DNA of 13,717 bases from Azophilus sp964638775 (lineage in GTDB: Bacteria; Pseudomonadota; Gammaproteobacteria; Pseudomonadales; Azotimanducaceae), in assembly GCA_964638775.1 (NCBI GenBank), contig CAZWZH010000227.1, positions 1-13,717 on the forward strand, in the 5' to 3' direction. Of this stretch, positions 5,543 to 13,377 are shown in pieces (within the stretch, counting starts at the first letter, position 1; each line of letters opens with the position of its first letter). The notes under the pieces are model-generated. The model was not told where the DNA came from. It searched no databases and saw nothing but the letters and a program-made list of their open reading frames with translations. Position numbers and translations under genes: made by a program.

Positions 5543-5610
5543 TTGTCGGCCCGCGCTCCGTTTCTGCGTTTGCCCTGCATCGGCGTCGGGGGCGGGCGGC
5601 GCCAGCGCGG

Positions 5611-5616
5611 ATTCTA
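5611..5616 (-). promoter_or_regulatory. Candidate -10 box of tRNA-Cys
   Basis: On the minus strand, TAGAAT (5616 to 5611) is followed by CCGCGC, the same -10 plus G+C-rich discriminator layout as the tRNA-Leu pair. Transcription would start near 5604, about 62 nt before the mature tRNA. The -35 region is weak (TTCGAA at a 17-bp spacer). Confidence 0.4.
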
Positions 5617-5690
5617 GCTTTATCAGGCCTGTTTTCGAAGGGCGCGGTTCTGGGGCCACATCGCCGCGCGCCGCTTCGGGCGTCGTTAGC

Positions 5691-6257
5691 TCACCGTTTT
5701 TTCCTGAGATCCAGTTCCAGCGTCGGCCAGGCCGCAATGAGATAGATGAACATCGACCAGAGCGTCATCAGGGCAGCCACGTAGAGCAACGCGTAGCCGC
5801 CGATCACCCAGGGATTGTCGAAGTCCAGAGGATTGGCCAGGAGCAGTGTGATCGCGATCATCTGCAGCGTCGTCTTCACCTTGCCGACCAGGGTGACGGC
5901 GACGAGACCGCGACGGTTCATCTCCGCCATCCATTCCCTGAGCGCGCTGATGAAAATCTCCCGGCTGACGATGACGATGCCGGGCAGCGTAAGCCAGAGG
6001 TTCGCGTGCTGCCCGATCAGCAGGATCAGGGCCGTGACGACGATCAGCTTGTCCGCAACCGGATCCAGGAAGGTACCGAACCGAGTCGTCTGGCCCAGTC
6101 GGCGCGCCAGGTAGCCGTCGAGCCAGTCCGTGAACGCCGCCAAAGCGAACAGGATTCCAGCATACAGGTAAAAATCTCCGCCCGGAGTCAGGTAGGTCAG
6201 CGCAAATACCGGCACCAGGACGATTCGGAGCAGCGTCAGGAAGTTGGGCAGGTTCAT
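5691..6257 (-). CDS. pgsA: CDP-diacylglycerol--glycerol-3-phosphate 3-phosphatidyltransferase
   Basis: This inner-membrane enzyme condenses CDP-diacylglycerol with glycerol-3-phosphate to phosphatidylglycerophosphate, the committed step to phosphatidylglycerol and cardiolipin. At 188 residues it has normal family length. The CDP-alcohol phosphotransferase signature D-x2-D-G-x2-A-R-x8-G-x3-D-x3-D is complete at D44, D47, G48, A51, R52, G61, D65 and D69. Hydrophobic segments lie at about 7-25, 31-43, 70-95 and 120-180, and the C-terminus is basic (DLRKKR). The N-terminus MNLPNFLTLLRI is characteristic. It follows uvrC on the same strand after 68 bp, the uvrC-pgsA order of E. coli, and is followed by tRNA-Cys. 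The Shine-Dalgarno before the ATG is weak. Confidence 0.96.
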   Translation of the reverse strand: MNLPNFLTLLRIVLVPVFALTYLTPGGDFYLYAGILFALAAFTDWLDGYLARRLGQTTRFGTFLDPVADKLIVVTALILLIGQHANLWLTLPGIVIVSREIFISALREWMAEMNRRGLVAVTLVGKVKTTLQMIAITLLLANPLDFDNPWVIGGYALLYVAALMTLWSMFIYLIAAWPTLELDLRKKR

Positions 6258-6325
6258 CGGCTCATTCTATTACCCACACCCCGAACAGGGGACCCCCGCC
6301 GGGTTCCCGCCGTGCAGCCAGGGGC

Positions 6326-8161
6326 TCAGTCGGCATGCAGCGACCCATAGACCTCCTCCGCCAGTTTGCCGCTGATGCCGGGTACCCTGGCGATCTCCTC
6401 GCGACTCGCGCCTTTCAACGCCGCCAGGCTTCCGAAGTGAGTGAGCAACCCGCGCTTGCGTTTCGGCCCGACGCCCGCAATGCCATCGAGATCGGAACTG
6501 CGCCGATTTTTGCGACGGCGCTGCCGGTGCCCCGTGATGGCGAAGCGATGGGCTTCGTCCCTGACATGCTGCAGGAGGTGGAAAGCATCGGACTGTGGCG
6601 GGATAGCGATCTGTCCGGCGCCCGTGAAGAACCGCTCGAGCCCCGGTTTGCGGCCGGCCCCCTTGGCGATCGCGAGGATCAGTACGTCTTCGACCTGCAG
6701 GCTGCCGAGCACGTCCCGGGCGCGGCGCAACTGGCCGCGGCCGCCGTCTATGACCAGGATGGCGGGGAGCGTTCCCTCGCCCTGCTTGAGTCGCGTATAG
6801 CGCCGGCGCAACGCCTGTTCCAAGGCCCCGTAGTCATCTCCCGGGGCCACGTCGTCGATATTGAAACGCCGGTAGTCGGATTTCAGCGGGCCATCGACGT
6901 CGAACACCACGCACGACGCCACCGTGCCCTCGCCCATGGTGTGGCTGATGTCGAAACACTCCAGCCGGTCCGGCAGGTCCTCGAGCTGCAGCGCCTCCTG
7001 GAGGGCCACGAAACGGGCGTAGACATTGCGCTTGTCGGCCAGGTACGCGGCCAGGCTGTACGCTGCGTTGTCTGCCGCGAGCTTCAGCCAGCCCGCGCGG
7101 CGGCCGCGCACCGACGACAAGAGGCCGACCTTGTGGCCGGCGCGGTCGGTCAGGGCCTCGGCGAGCAAGGCGGCGTCGGCCATCGCCTCCGAGACAATCA
7201 GGTTTCTCGGCAGATCGCGTTCGGTCCCGGCCAGGTAGTACTGGGAAACGAAGGCTCCCAGCAACTCCGCGCGCCCCAGGCCGAGTTCGTTGCGGGGGAA
7301 CCAGGTACGCTGCCCGAGCATGCGCCCGTCGCGGATGTAGAGGGCCTGCACGCACGCCACCGCGCCCTCCTCGGCCAGGGCGAAGACATCCACGTCCCCT
7401 TCGGCGGCATGTACGTACTGCAGTTCCTGAACGCGGCGCAACTGGGCGATCTGGTCGCGAAACTTCGCCGCGTGCTCGAAGTCGAGGCCGGACGCCGCCG
7501 TGTCCATGCGTTCCTTCAGCGTATCGAGCACCTCGTCGCTCCTGCCTTCCAGAAAAAGCACGGCGAGATCGACGTCCTGCCGATACGACTCGGGAGTCAC
7601 CAGGCCGACGCAGGGGCCGCTGCAGCGTTGAATCTGGTATTGCAGGCACGGGCGTGAGCGGTTCTTGAAGAAGCTGTCGTCGCACTGGCGAACCCGGAAC
7701 AGTTTCTGCAGGGCGTTGAGGCTGTCGCGCACCGCGCTCGCCGACGGAAACGGCCCGAAATAGCGCCCGGTCTTCCTGCGGGCGCCGCGGTGAAACGCGA
7801 GACGGGGGAAGTCCGCATCGCCCGTGAGGTGGATGTACGGGTAGGACTTGTCGTCACGCAGCACGACGTTGTAGGGCGGCCGCTCCTGCTTGATCAGGCT
7901 CTGTTCCAGCAACAGCGCTTCCGTCTCGCTGTTGGTCACCGTGATCTCGATGTCACGAATCCGGGCGACGAGCGCCATGGTCTTGCTTGCGAGCCCCGAG
8001 GCCCGGAAATAACTGGTTATGCGGGGCTTGAGGCTGCGTGCCTTGCCGACGTAGAGCGCCCGGCCCCGTTCATCGAGCATGCGGTACACGCCCGGCTTTC
8101 TGGGCAGGTTGGAAAGAACGGCTTCCGGGTCGAATGCGGCGGTTGCGCCTGCGGTTTGCAT
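6326..8161 (-). CDS. uvrC: Excinuclease ABC subunit C
   Basis: UvrC makes both incisions in nucleotide excision repair after UvrA2B loads UvrB on damage. It has 611 residues, the normal length. The GIY-YIG nuclease is at about 20-100 (GVY at 24-26, YVGKA at 37-41). Four cysteines at 160, 172, 180 and 184 match the iron-sulphur ligands described in E. coli. The UVR helix pair is at about 203-240 and the RNase H-like nuclease at about 380-545. Catalytic D404 (FDISH), D472 (VIDGG) and H538 (DEAHRF) are present. The tandem helix-hairpin-helix is at about 556-608. It lies 66 bp after the response regulator stop and 68 bp before pgsA. The ATG lacks a good Shine-Dalgarno, and a TATAGT hexamer lies just upstream, so initiation could be leaderless. 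Confidence 0.97.
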   Translation of the reverse strand: MQTAGATAAFDPEAVLSNLPRKPGVYRMLDERGRALYVGKARSLKPRITSYFRASGLASKTMALVARIRDIEITVTNSETEALLLEQSLIKQERPPYNVVLRDDKSYPYIHLTGDADFPRLAFHRGARRKTGRYFGPFPSASAVRDSLNALQKLFRVRQCDDSFFKNRSRPCLQYQIQRCSGPCVGLVTPESYRQDVDLAVLFLEGRSDEVLDTLKERMDTAASGLDFEHAAKFRDQIAQLRRVQELQYVHAAEGDVDVFALAEEGAVACVQALYIRDGRMLGQRTWFPRNELGLGRAELLGAFVSQYYLAGTERDLPRNLIVSEAMADAALLAEALTDRAGHKVGLLSSVRGRRAGWLKLAADNAAYSLAAYLADKRNVYARFVALQEALQLEDLPDRLECFDISHTMGEGTVASCVVFDVDGPLKSDYRRFNIDDVAPGDDYGALEQALRRRYTRLKQGEGTLPAILVIDGGRGQLRRARDVLGSLQVEDVLILAIAKGAGRKPGLERFFTGAGQIAIPPQSDAFHLLQHVRDEAHRFAITGHRQRRRKNRRSSDLDGIAGVGPKRKRGLLTHFGSLAALKGASREEIARVPGISGKLAEEVYGSLHAD

Positions 8162-8167
8162 GCCCGC

Positions 8168-8173
8168 ACTATA
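8168..8173 (-). promoter_or_regulatory. Candidate -10 box directly upstream of uvrC
   Basis: TATAGT on the minus strand (8173 to 8168) matches five of six -10 positions. Standard spacing puts +1 at 8161, the A of the uvrC ATG. The -35 is poor (TTCGAC with a 16-bp spacer) and there is no extended -10 TG. This would be an internal promoter between gacA and uvrC. Confidence 0.3.
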
Positions 8174-8227
8174 GCGCGAATCCGCCCGGGTCGAATGCGC
8201 CCCATGCCAGCGGCGCCCCGCGGAGAT

Positions 8228-8896
8228 TCAGGCCGTTTCGTTGCTGGTCGACCCCAACGGTTCGATCTGTGTCATGCCATGGCGAACGGCGAGAAGCACC
8301 AGTTCCACATCGCTCGACACCTTCAGTTTCTCGAAGATCCGGTATCTGTAGCTGTTCACCGTTTTCGGCGACAGGTGCAGATCGGCCGATATTTCGCTGA
8401 CTTTGCTGCAGTTGATGATCATCAGCATGATCTGCATCTCACGCCCCGAGAGCAGATCGAAGGGCGAGTCGTTGTCGGTGTCGAACGCTTTTTCGGCGAG
8501 TTGCCGGGCAACGTCGGCGCTCAGGTATCGCTTGCCCACATAGACCCTGCGAATCGCCGTGTGCAGTTCGTCGGGGGTGACGCCCTTGGTGAGATAGCCG
8601 GTGGCGCCCGTTCTTAGCGCCTGTACCGGAAACGGGTTGGAAGTGCAGGCTGTGAGGGCAATGATCTTGATGTGCCGGTCGATGCGGCGAATGCGCGATA
8701 TGGCTTCCAGCCCGCCGATGCCCGGCATGAGAATGTCCATCAACACCACGTTGGGCCTCAGCTTGCGGGCCAGACTGACACCCTGCTCGGCGTTTGCCGC
8801 CTCGCCGACCACCTTGAAACCCTTGCTTTCGGGCAACATCTTCGCAACGCCCAGGCGAAATAGACGATGGTCGTCGACCACGAGGATGTTGATCAT
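8228..8896 (-). CDS. gacA: LuxR/NarL-family response regulator, GacA/UvrY-type
   Basis: This is the cytoplasmic response regulator of the Gac/BarA two-component system, which in gammaproteobacteria drives transcription of the small RNAs that titrate CsrA/RsmA. It has 222 residues; E. coli UvrY and pseudomonad GacA are about 215. The receiver domain (1 to about 120) has acidic D8 and D9, phospho-acceptor D54 (VLMDILMPG), T82 and K104. The LuxR-type HTH is at about 145-205 (SGREMQIMLMI, then KVSEISADLHLSPKTVNSYRYRIFEKL). I chose the ATG at 8896 because GGAGG lies four bases upstream and the family N-terminus MINILVVDDH begins there; a GTG 11 codons earlier lacks support. It heads the gacA-uvrC-pgsA block conserved in E. 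coli and pseudomonads. No sensor kinase gene is in the window. Confidence 0.94.
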   Translation of the reverse strand: MINILVVDDHRLFRLGVAKMLPESKGFKVVGEAANAEQGVSLARKLRPNVVLMDILMPGIGGLEAISRIRRIDRHIKIIALTACTSNPFPVQALRTGATGYLTKGVTPDELHTAIRRVYVGKRYLSADVARQLAEKAFDTDNDSPFDLLSGREMQIMLMIINCSKVSEISADLHLSPKTVNSYRYRIFEKLKVSSDVELVLLAVRHGMTQIEPLGSTSNETA

Positions 8897-9023
8897 TGTT
8901 CCTCCAAACCTGGCGCCATCCCGTACCACCGAACCTTAGCAGTGCCCTCCCGTCACACAACGCCCCGAAGTCGATTTCCTTGTCACATTCGTGAAATATC
9001 GACCTTTCAATAGCTTGGTGATG

Positions 9024-9048
9024 TCACAGGGTGGATCTACCCTTGTGA
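9024..9048. other. Stem-loop between gcdH and gacA
   Basis: TCACAGGGT (9024-9032) and ACCCTTGTGA (9039-9048) form a stem with one bulged base and a 6-nt loop, just past the gcdH stop. It could help end gcdH transcription, but no T-run follows on the minus strand. It may instead be a binding site in the gacA upstream region. Confidence 0.35.
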
Positions 9049-9058
9049 TTTAGTCTTC

Positions 9059-10237
9059 TCAGAAGGCTGGAAGTTCAGTCTGCGCCCGCCCGAGAATCAA
9101 CGCGTGAACGTCCTCCGTGCCCTCATAGGTGTTGACCGTTTCCAGGTTCATGACGTGCCGCATGACGTGATACTCATCGGAAATGCCGTTGGCGCCGTGC
9201 ATGTCCCTGGCCATGCGGGCAATGTCGAGGGCTTTCCTGCAGTTGTTGCGCTTGAGCATTGAAATGTTCTCCACCGCCAGGCGCCCTTCGTCGAGCAGGC
9301 GGCCGGCGCGGATACACCCCTGCAGCCCCAGGGCAACCTCGGTGAGCATGTCGGACAGCTTCTTCTGAATGAGCTGATTCGCCGCCAGGGGCTTGCCGAA
9401 CTGGCTGCGCCCGAGCGTGTAGGAACGCGCCGCGTGCCAGCAGAATTCGGCGGCGCCCATGGAACCCCACGAGATGCCGTAACGCGCACGGTTCAGGCAC
9501 CCGAACGGCCCGCCCAGGCCCTTCGCGCCGGGCAGCAGGTTCTCGGCGGGCACGAACACATCGTCCAGAACGATCTGCCCGGTCGCCGACGCCCGCAGGC
9601 TCATCTTGCCGACGATCTTCGGAGTGCCGAGCCCGGCGAATCCACGCTCCACGATGAAACCCCTGATGACGCCGTCGAGCTTTGCCCACACCACCGCGAT
9701 GTCCGCGATCGGCGAGTTGGTGATCCAGGTCTTCGTACCGTTGAGCACGAATCCCCCGTCAACGGCCTCCGCGCGGGTCGCCATGCCGCCCGGGTCCGAG
9801 CCATGGTCCGGTTCCGTGAGGCCGAAACATCCCACCCATTCCCCGGTGGCCAGCCGGGGCAGGTATTTCTCCCGCTGAGCCTCCGTACCGTAGGCGTGAA
9901 TCGGGTGCATGACCAGCGAAGACTGCACGCTCATCGCCGACCGGTAGCCCGAATCGACCCGCTCGACTTCCCGTGCCATCAGGCCGTAGGAGACATAGTT
10001 CACGTTGGCGCAGCCGTACTTTTCGGGCAGCGTCGCGCCCAGCATGCCCATCGCGCCCATCTCCGTGACGATCTCCCGGTCGAAGGACTCGTTGCGGTTC
10101 GCTTCCAGCACACGAGGCATCAGCCGGCCCTGGGCGTAATCCCGCGCGCTGTCCCGAATCATCCGTTCCTCCCCGCTGAGCTGCTCGTCGAGCAGCAGCG
10201 GATCTGACCAGTCGAACGGCGCTCTCCTTTCGGACAT
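9059..10237 (-). CDS. gcdH: Glutaryl-CoA dehydrogenase
   Basis: This FAD enzyme oxidises and decarboxylates glutaryl-CoA to crotonyl-CoA in lysine, hydroxylysine and tryptophan catabolism. It has 392 residues, normal for the acyl-CoA dehydrogenase fold. The glutaryl-CoA-specific segment DSGYRSAMSVQSSLVM (96-110) includes the substrate-carboxylate arginine R99, equivalent to human R94. The flavin-binding CFGLTEPDHGSDP segment is at about 136-149. The catalytic base E372 lies in VNTYEGTEDVHALILGR. GGGAGGT at 10246-10252, eight bases before the ATG, fixes the start. It is divergent from xthA and upstream of gacA on the same strand, separated by about 160 bp, so it is probably an independent unit. 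No glutaryl-CoA transferase or LysR regulator adjoins it in the window. Confidence 0.95.
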   Translation of the reverse strand: MSERRAPFDWSDPLLLDEQLSGEERMIRDSARDYAQGRLMPRVLEANRNESFDREIVTEMGAMGMLGATLPEKYGCANVNYVSYGLMAREVERVDSGYRSAMSVQSSLVMHPIHAYGTEAQREKYLPRLATGEWVGCFGLTEPDHGSDPGGMATRAEAVDGGFVLNGTKTWITNSPIADIAVVWAKLDGVIRGFIVERGFAGLGTPKIVGKMSLRASATGQIVLDDVFVPAENLLPGAKGLGGPFGCLNRARYGISWGSMGAAEFCWHAARSYTLGRSQFGKPLAANQLIQKKLSDMLTEVALGLQGCIRAGRLLDEGRLAVENISMLKRNNCRKALDIARMARDMHGANGISDEYHVMRHVMNLETVNTYEGTEDVHALILGRAQTELPAF

Positions 10238-10360
10238 ACGTGTTCACCTCCCGTGACGTTGGCATTCGGCCGCGCTTTTCTGCATTCTAACCGCCCCGGC
10301 AGAACCGCGTTCGAAGAACAAGCGCGGCACCGTCCACAGGAACCGAAGCCAGTCCCGACC

Positions 10361-11182
10361 ATGCGATTCGTAACATTCAACGCCAATGGCATACGCGCCC
10401 GCCTGCACCAGATCGAAGCCATCACCGAAACCCACGCACCGGATATCGTCGCCCTGCAGGAAACCAAGGTGGTCGACGACCTGTTTCCGCTGGAGGCGGT
10501 GCAGGCAATGGGGTATCCGCACATCGTGATTCACGGGCAGAAGGGCCACTACGGGGTGGCTCTGCTGTCGAAATCCGAGCCGGCGGAGGTGCAGTGCGGG
10601 TTCCCCTGGCGCGAGGCCGACCAGCAGCGCCGTTTCGTTTCCGCCTGTTACGAGATCGGCGGGCGGCGGGTGAGAATCATCAACGGCTACTTTCCGCAGG
10701 GCGAGAGCCGCGACCATCCGCTCAAGTTTCCCGCAAAAAGGCTCTACTACCAGGACCTGCTGCGCTATCTGCGCGAACGCTGCGATTCGGGCGAATCGTT
10801 GCTGCTCTCGGGCGACATGAACGTCGCGCCCGAAGACCGGGACATCGGCATCGGCGAAGACAACAGGAAACGCTGGCTGCGCGAAGGCAAGACCAGCTTC
10901 CTGCCGGAAGAACGCGAATGGCTCCAGGCCGTGATGTCCTGGGGGTTCACCGACGTCTATGCCGCCCGTACCGCCGACCGCGAGCGCCTGTACAGTTGGT
11001 TCGACTACCGCTCCCGGGGCTTCGAGCGCGATCCCAAACGGGGCCTGCGCATCGACCTTGTACTCGCCACCCCGAGTCTCGCCGAAGCCATCGAGAGCTG
11101 TGGCATCGACTACGAAATCCGCGGCGGTACCAAGCCCTCTGACCATTGCCCCGTGTGGTGCAACTTCAAGCTTGCCGGCTAA
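10361..11182 (+). CDS. xthA: Exodeoxyribonuclease III
   Basis: This is the Mg-dependent AP endonuclease and 3'-5' exonuclease of base excision repair. It has 273 residues against 268 in E. coli and is very similar to it (HGQKGHYGVALL, INGYFPQGESRDHP, GEENRKRWLR-like and FLPEEREW segments). Catalytic and metal residues are present: N7, E34 (LQETK), Y110, D152 and N154 (GDMNVAP), D232 (LRIDLVLA), D261 and H262 (KPSDHCPVW). The ATG at 10361 is chosen because the protein N-terminus MRFVTFNANGIRAR matches the family; the frame stays open 36 codons further upstream but that part has no family character. The Shine-Dalgarno is weak. The gene is divergent from gcdH across 123 bp and converges on pyrF with 16 bp between stops. 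Confidence 0.96.
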   Translation: MRFVTFNANGIRARLHQIEAITETHAPDIVALQETKVVDDLFPLEAVQAMGYPHIVIHGQKGHYGVALLSKSEPAEVQCGFPWREADQQRRFVSACYEIGGRRVRIINGYFPQGESRDHPLKFPAKRLYYQDLLRYLRERCDSGESLLLSGDMNVAPEDRDIGIGEDNRKRWLREGKTSFLPEEREWLQAVMSWGFTDVYAARTADRERLYSWFDYRSRGFERDPKRGLRIDLVLATPSLAEAIESCGIDYEIRGGTKPSDHCPVWCNFKLAG

Positions 11183-11192
11183 GGCGCTGTCC

Positions 11193-11204
11193 GCCTGATC
11201 AGGC
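11193..11204. other. Perfect 12-bp palindrome at the xthA/pyrF convergent junction
   Basis: GCCTGATCAGGC is fully symmetric and spans the pyrF stop codon (11199-11201), starting 11 bp past the xthA stop. It has no loop beyond the palindrome itself and no T-run, so it is a weak terminator candidate at best. Confidence 0.3.
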
Positions 11205-12062
11205 CGATTGACGCAACAGGTCCCCGGCGCACCTTGAAATGCTGTCCCGCAGGGTCACCGCTGCCTCGTGGGCCGCGGATGCGAAGTCTTCCCCAGCCCC
11301 GGCATACAGGATCGAGCGCGACGCACTGATGAGCAGGCCCTGGCCCCGCGCATCCAGGCCCGCCTCGAGCACGGCGCGCAGATCCCCCCCCTGGGCGCCG
11401 ATTCCGGGCACCAGCAACGGCACCGTCGGGGCAACGGAACGGATTCGGGCCATGTCCTCCGGGTAGGTCGCGCCGGCAACGAGCATGAGATTGCCGCGTT
11501 CGTTCCATTCCGCCACAGACTTCGCCACGCGCAGAAACACCGGCTCGTCCTCCGGATGACACTGAATCCAGGCGTTGCCCGGGTTGCTGGTACGGCAGAG
11601 TATGGCCACACCCCGGTCCGGAAACGCCAGAAAAGGCTCGAGGGACTCCGGGCCCAAATAGGGATTGACGGTGACGATGTCGGCGCCGTACCGCTGAAAA
11701 GCCTCAATCGCATAGAACTCCGCCGTTGCGCCGATATCGCCGCGCTTGGCGTCGAGGATGACAGGTACGTCCGGATGGCGCGCGTGAACGTAGGCAATGA
11801 CTTCAGCGAGCTGGTCTTCCGCACCCACTGCCGCAAAGTGTGCGGCCTGGGGCTTGAAGGCACAGGCTTCGCCGGCGGTGGCATCGACGATGGCGCAGCA
11901 GAAATCCCTGAATCCGTCGGGGCCGCTCCGGAACGCGGCCGGCAAGCGTTCCCGCACCGGATCGAGCCCCACGCAGAGCAGGGAGTTTTTCGATGTCCAT
12001 CCGGCCCGAAGCCGCTGGAGGATGGACTGTGCTATGTCGATGCCCTCAGATGGCGCGGGCAA
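11199..12062 (-). CDS. pyrF: Orotidine 5'-phosphate decarboxylase, long (subfamily 2) form
   Basis: This enzyme decarboxylates OMP to UMP, the last step of de novo UMP synthesis. It is a cytoplasmic TIM barrel. It is 287 residues in the chosen frame, longer than the E. coli form (about 245) and of the mycobacterial/betaproteobacterial subfamily 2 type. The catalytic segment is DAKRGDIGATAEFY, with D104, K106 and D109; E. coli has DLKFHDIPNT. Other conserved pieces are LCVGLDP (29-35), FKPQAAHF (69-76), VNPYLG (132-137), LLVPGIGAQGGD (216-227) and ISASRSILYA (245-254). The start is probably the TTG at 12060-12062, inside the end of the upstream TPR gene (17-nt overlap). No ATG or clear Shine-Dalgarno is available, so the exact start is uncertain. 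Translational coupling to the TPR gene is likely. Confidence 0.93.
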   Translation of the reverse strand: MPAPSEGIDIAQSILQRLRAGWTSKNSLLCVGLDPVRERLPAAFRSGPDGFRDFCCAIVDATAGEACAFKPQAAHFAAVGAEDQLAEVIAYVHARHPDVPVILDAKRGDIGATAEFYAIEAFQRYGADIVTVNPYLGPESLEPFLAFPDRGVAILCRTSNPGNAWIQCHPEDEPVFLRVAKSVAEWNERGNLMLVAGATYPEDMARIRSVAPTVPLLVPGIGAQGGDLRAVLEAGLDARGQGLLISASRSILYAGAGEDFASAAHEAAVTLRDSISRCAGDLLRQSA

Positions 12063-13371
12063 TCGCCCGGCGGCGGGCCACCTCGCGGTCGATATAGGTG
12101 ATCCAGCTCTGGCAGATGCGCTGATTGCCCTGGTCTCTCACGCGCCTCGACTCGTTGCGGCAGGAAACGAACGATTCCTTGGCGCGGCTCAGCCCGTCGC
12201 GGTTGTATTCGCACATGCCGCGCACGATGTAGACGCTCTGCACCTTGCGTAACCCGCCCTTCTTCAGGGCGTTGGATGCGGCATCGACGCACTTGTCGAA
12301 CTTGTCGTCTTCCATGTAGAGCTGAGCCAGATTTTCGTAGATGCGGCCGTCTTCGGAGAGCTTCCCGGCATCCTCGAAAACGGGAATCGCCTTGTCGACT
12401 TCCTGGGAAAGCTGGTAGGCCTGTCCGAGGCTGCGAAGGTGCCTGTCCGTTCGCTCTACTATCTTGTCGTCGATTCCCTTCTGCAGCACCGTTGCCGCCC
12501 GGATGGGCGCCTCTTCCTGCATCAGCAGCCCCGCCAGGGTGACGATGTCGGATTGCATCGTGAGGAACCCGGCGTCGTAGGCTGCCATCATGGTATAGAT
12601 CTGCTCTTTCTCCAAGCCCTGCTGGCCCTGTATGCCCGCAAGGCTGACCCAGTAGGCGCGTTTCGGAAACTCCTGGATGAGTATCTCAAGGATTTCCATC
12701 ACCTTGGGCCAGTGTTCCTGTTCGGAATACAGGAAGCTCAGCAACGCCCACCAGTTCTCCTTCACCGCCGTTCCACGCCCCTGCGCTATGGCTATCCCCT
12801 TTTCGATCTGGGTGGCCGCGTTGACGTAGTCTTCCATCTGGTAGTAGACCTGCCCCATGAAAATGTGGGGTTCCGGCCCCGGATTGTTTGCCTTGGACAG
12901 CCACAGTTGCATGTAGCGCAACGCTTCGCTGTAGCGCTCGTAGACGAAATTGAGCTGTGCGAGAGTGTACAGGGTCGTCGTTTCCAGACCCTCGGGAATG
13001 TCCTCGCCCTGCTTGATGACCACTTCGTAGTGGCCGATCGCGCGGCCGTAGTCTTCCTTGGAGAAATAGACGAAGCCGAGCATGTTGTGAATCTGGCCGA
13101 TTTCGTTGCCGTTGTAGCGGCGGCTGCGGTCCAGCATGCCGTTCAGCACCCGAATTGCGCCGTCGAGGTCCTTCGCGTCGATGAATTCCTGGGCTTCGGC
13201 CAGTTTCTTGAAGGTGGCCTCGCTCATGGAAGGCACCCGGCGCATTTTCCGGTTGTCCTGCTGTTCCTCTTCCGCCCAGGCCTGCTGGCCGCCAGCCGGC
13301 GCAAGCTCCAGGGCGGGAACCAGGAACAGGGCGGCGGCCAGTGCCGCTGCGAACCTCAATGAAGCTTTCAT
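12046..13371 (-). CDS. Secreted TPR-repeat protein of a TonB transport system
   Basis: This is a 441-residue periplasmic protein. A signal peptide is clear: basic MKASLR, a hydrophobic stretch to about 24, and a likely cleavage after AWA (31-33) before EEEQQD. The mature part is a string of tetratricopeptide-like helical repeats from about 50 to 410 (for example IHNMLGFVYFSKEDYGRAIGHYEVVI and HIFMGQVYYQMEDYVNAATQIEKGI). It follows the tonB gene, with the stop and this ATG separated by six bases. This is the arrangement of the TPR component found with ExbB-ExbD-TonB energiser operons in vibrios and other marine gammaproteobacteria. It probably scaffolds or modulates the energising complex, but its biochemical role is not established. 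It overlaps pyrF downstream. Confidence 0.85.
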   Translation of the reverse strand: MKASLRFAAALAAALFLVPALELAPAGGQQAWAEEEQQDNRKMRRVPSMSEATFKKLAEAQEFIDAKDLDGAIRVLNGMLDRSRRYNGNEIGQIHNMLGFVYFSKEDYGRAIGHYEVVIKQGEDIPEGLETTTLYTLAQLNFVYERYSEALRYMQLWLSKANNPGPEPHIFMGQVYYQMEDYVNAATQIEKGIAIAQGRGTAVKENWWALLSFLYSEQEHWPKVMEILEILIQEFPKRAYWVSLAGIQGQQGLEKEQIYTMMAAYDAGFLTMQSDIVTLAGLLMQEEAPIRAATVLQKGIDDKIVERTDRHLRSLGQAYQLSQEVDKAIPVFEDAGKLSEDGRIYENLAQLYMEDDKFDKCVDAASNALKKGGLRKVQSVYIVRGMCEYNRDGLSRAKESFVSCRNESRRVRDQGNQRICQSWITYIDREVARRRAIARAI

Positions 13372-13377
13372 GTCAGC

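Noticed and set aside
6279..6291. CCCC-GAACA-GGGG hairpin between uvrC and pgsA as a terminator
   Set aside because: The stem has four base pairs and there is no T-run on either strand.
6335..7657. Plus-strand open frame of 440 codons over uvrC
   Set aside because: It is antisense to a full-length uvrC with all catalytic residues.
8228..8929. Longer start for the response regulator (233 residues)
   Set aside because: The upstream GTG adds 11 residues with no receiver-domain character, whereas the ATG at 8896 has GGAGG four bases upstream and the family N-terminus.
12439..13362. Plus-strand open frame of 307 codons over the TPR gene
   Set aside because: The minus strand has a signal peptide, TPR repeats and the expected TonB neighbour.
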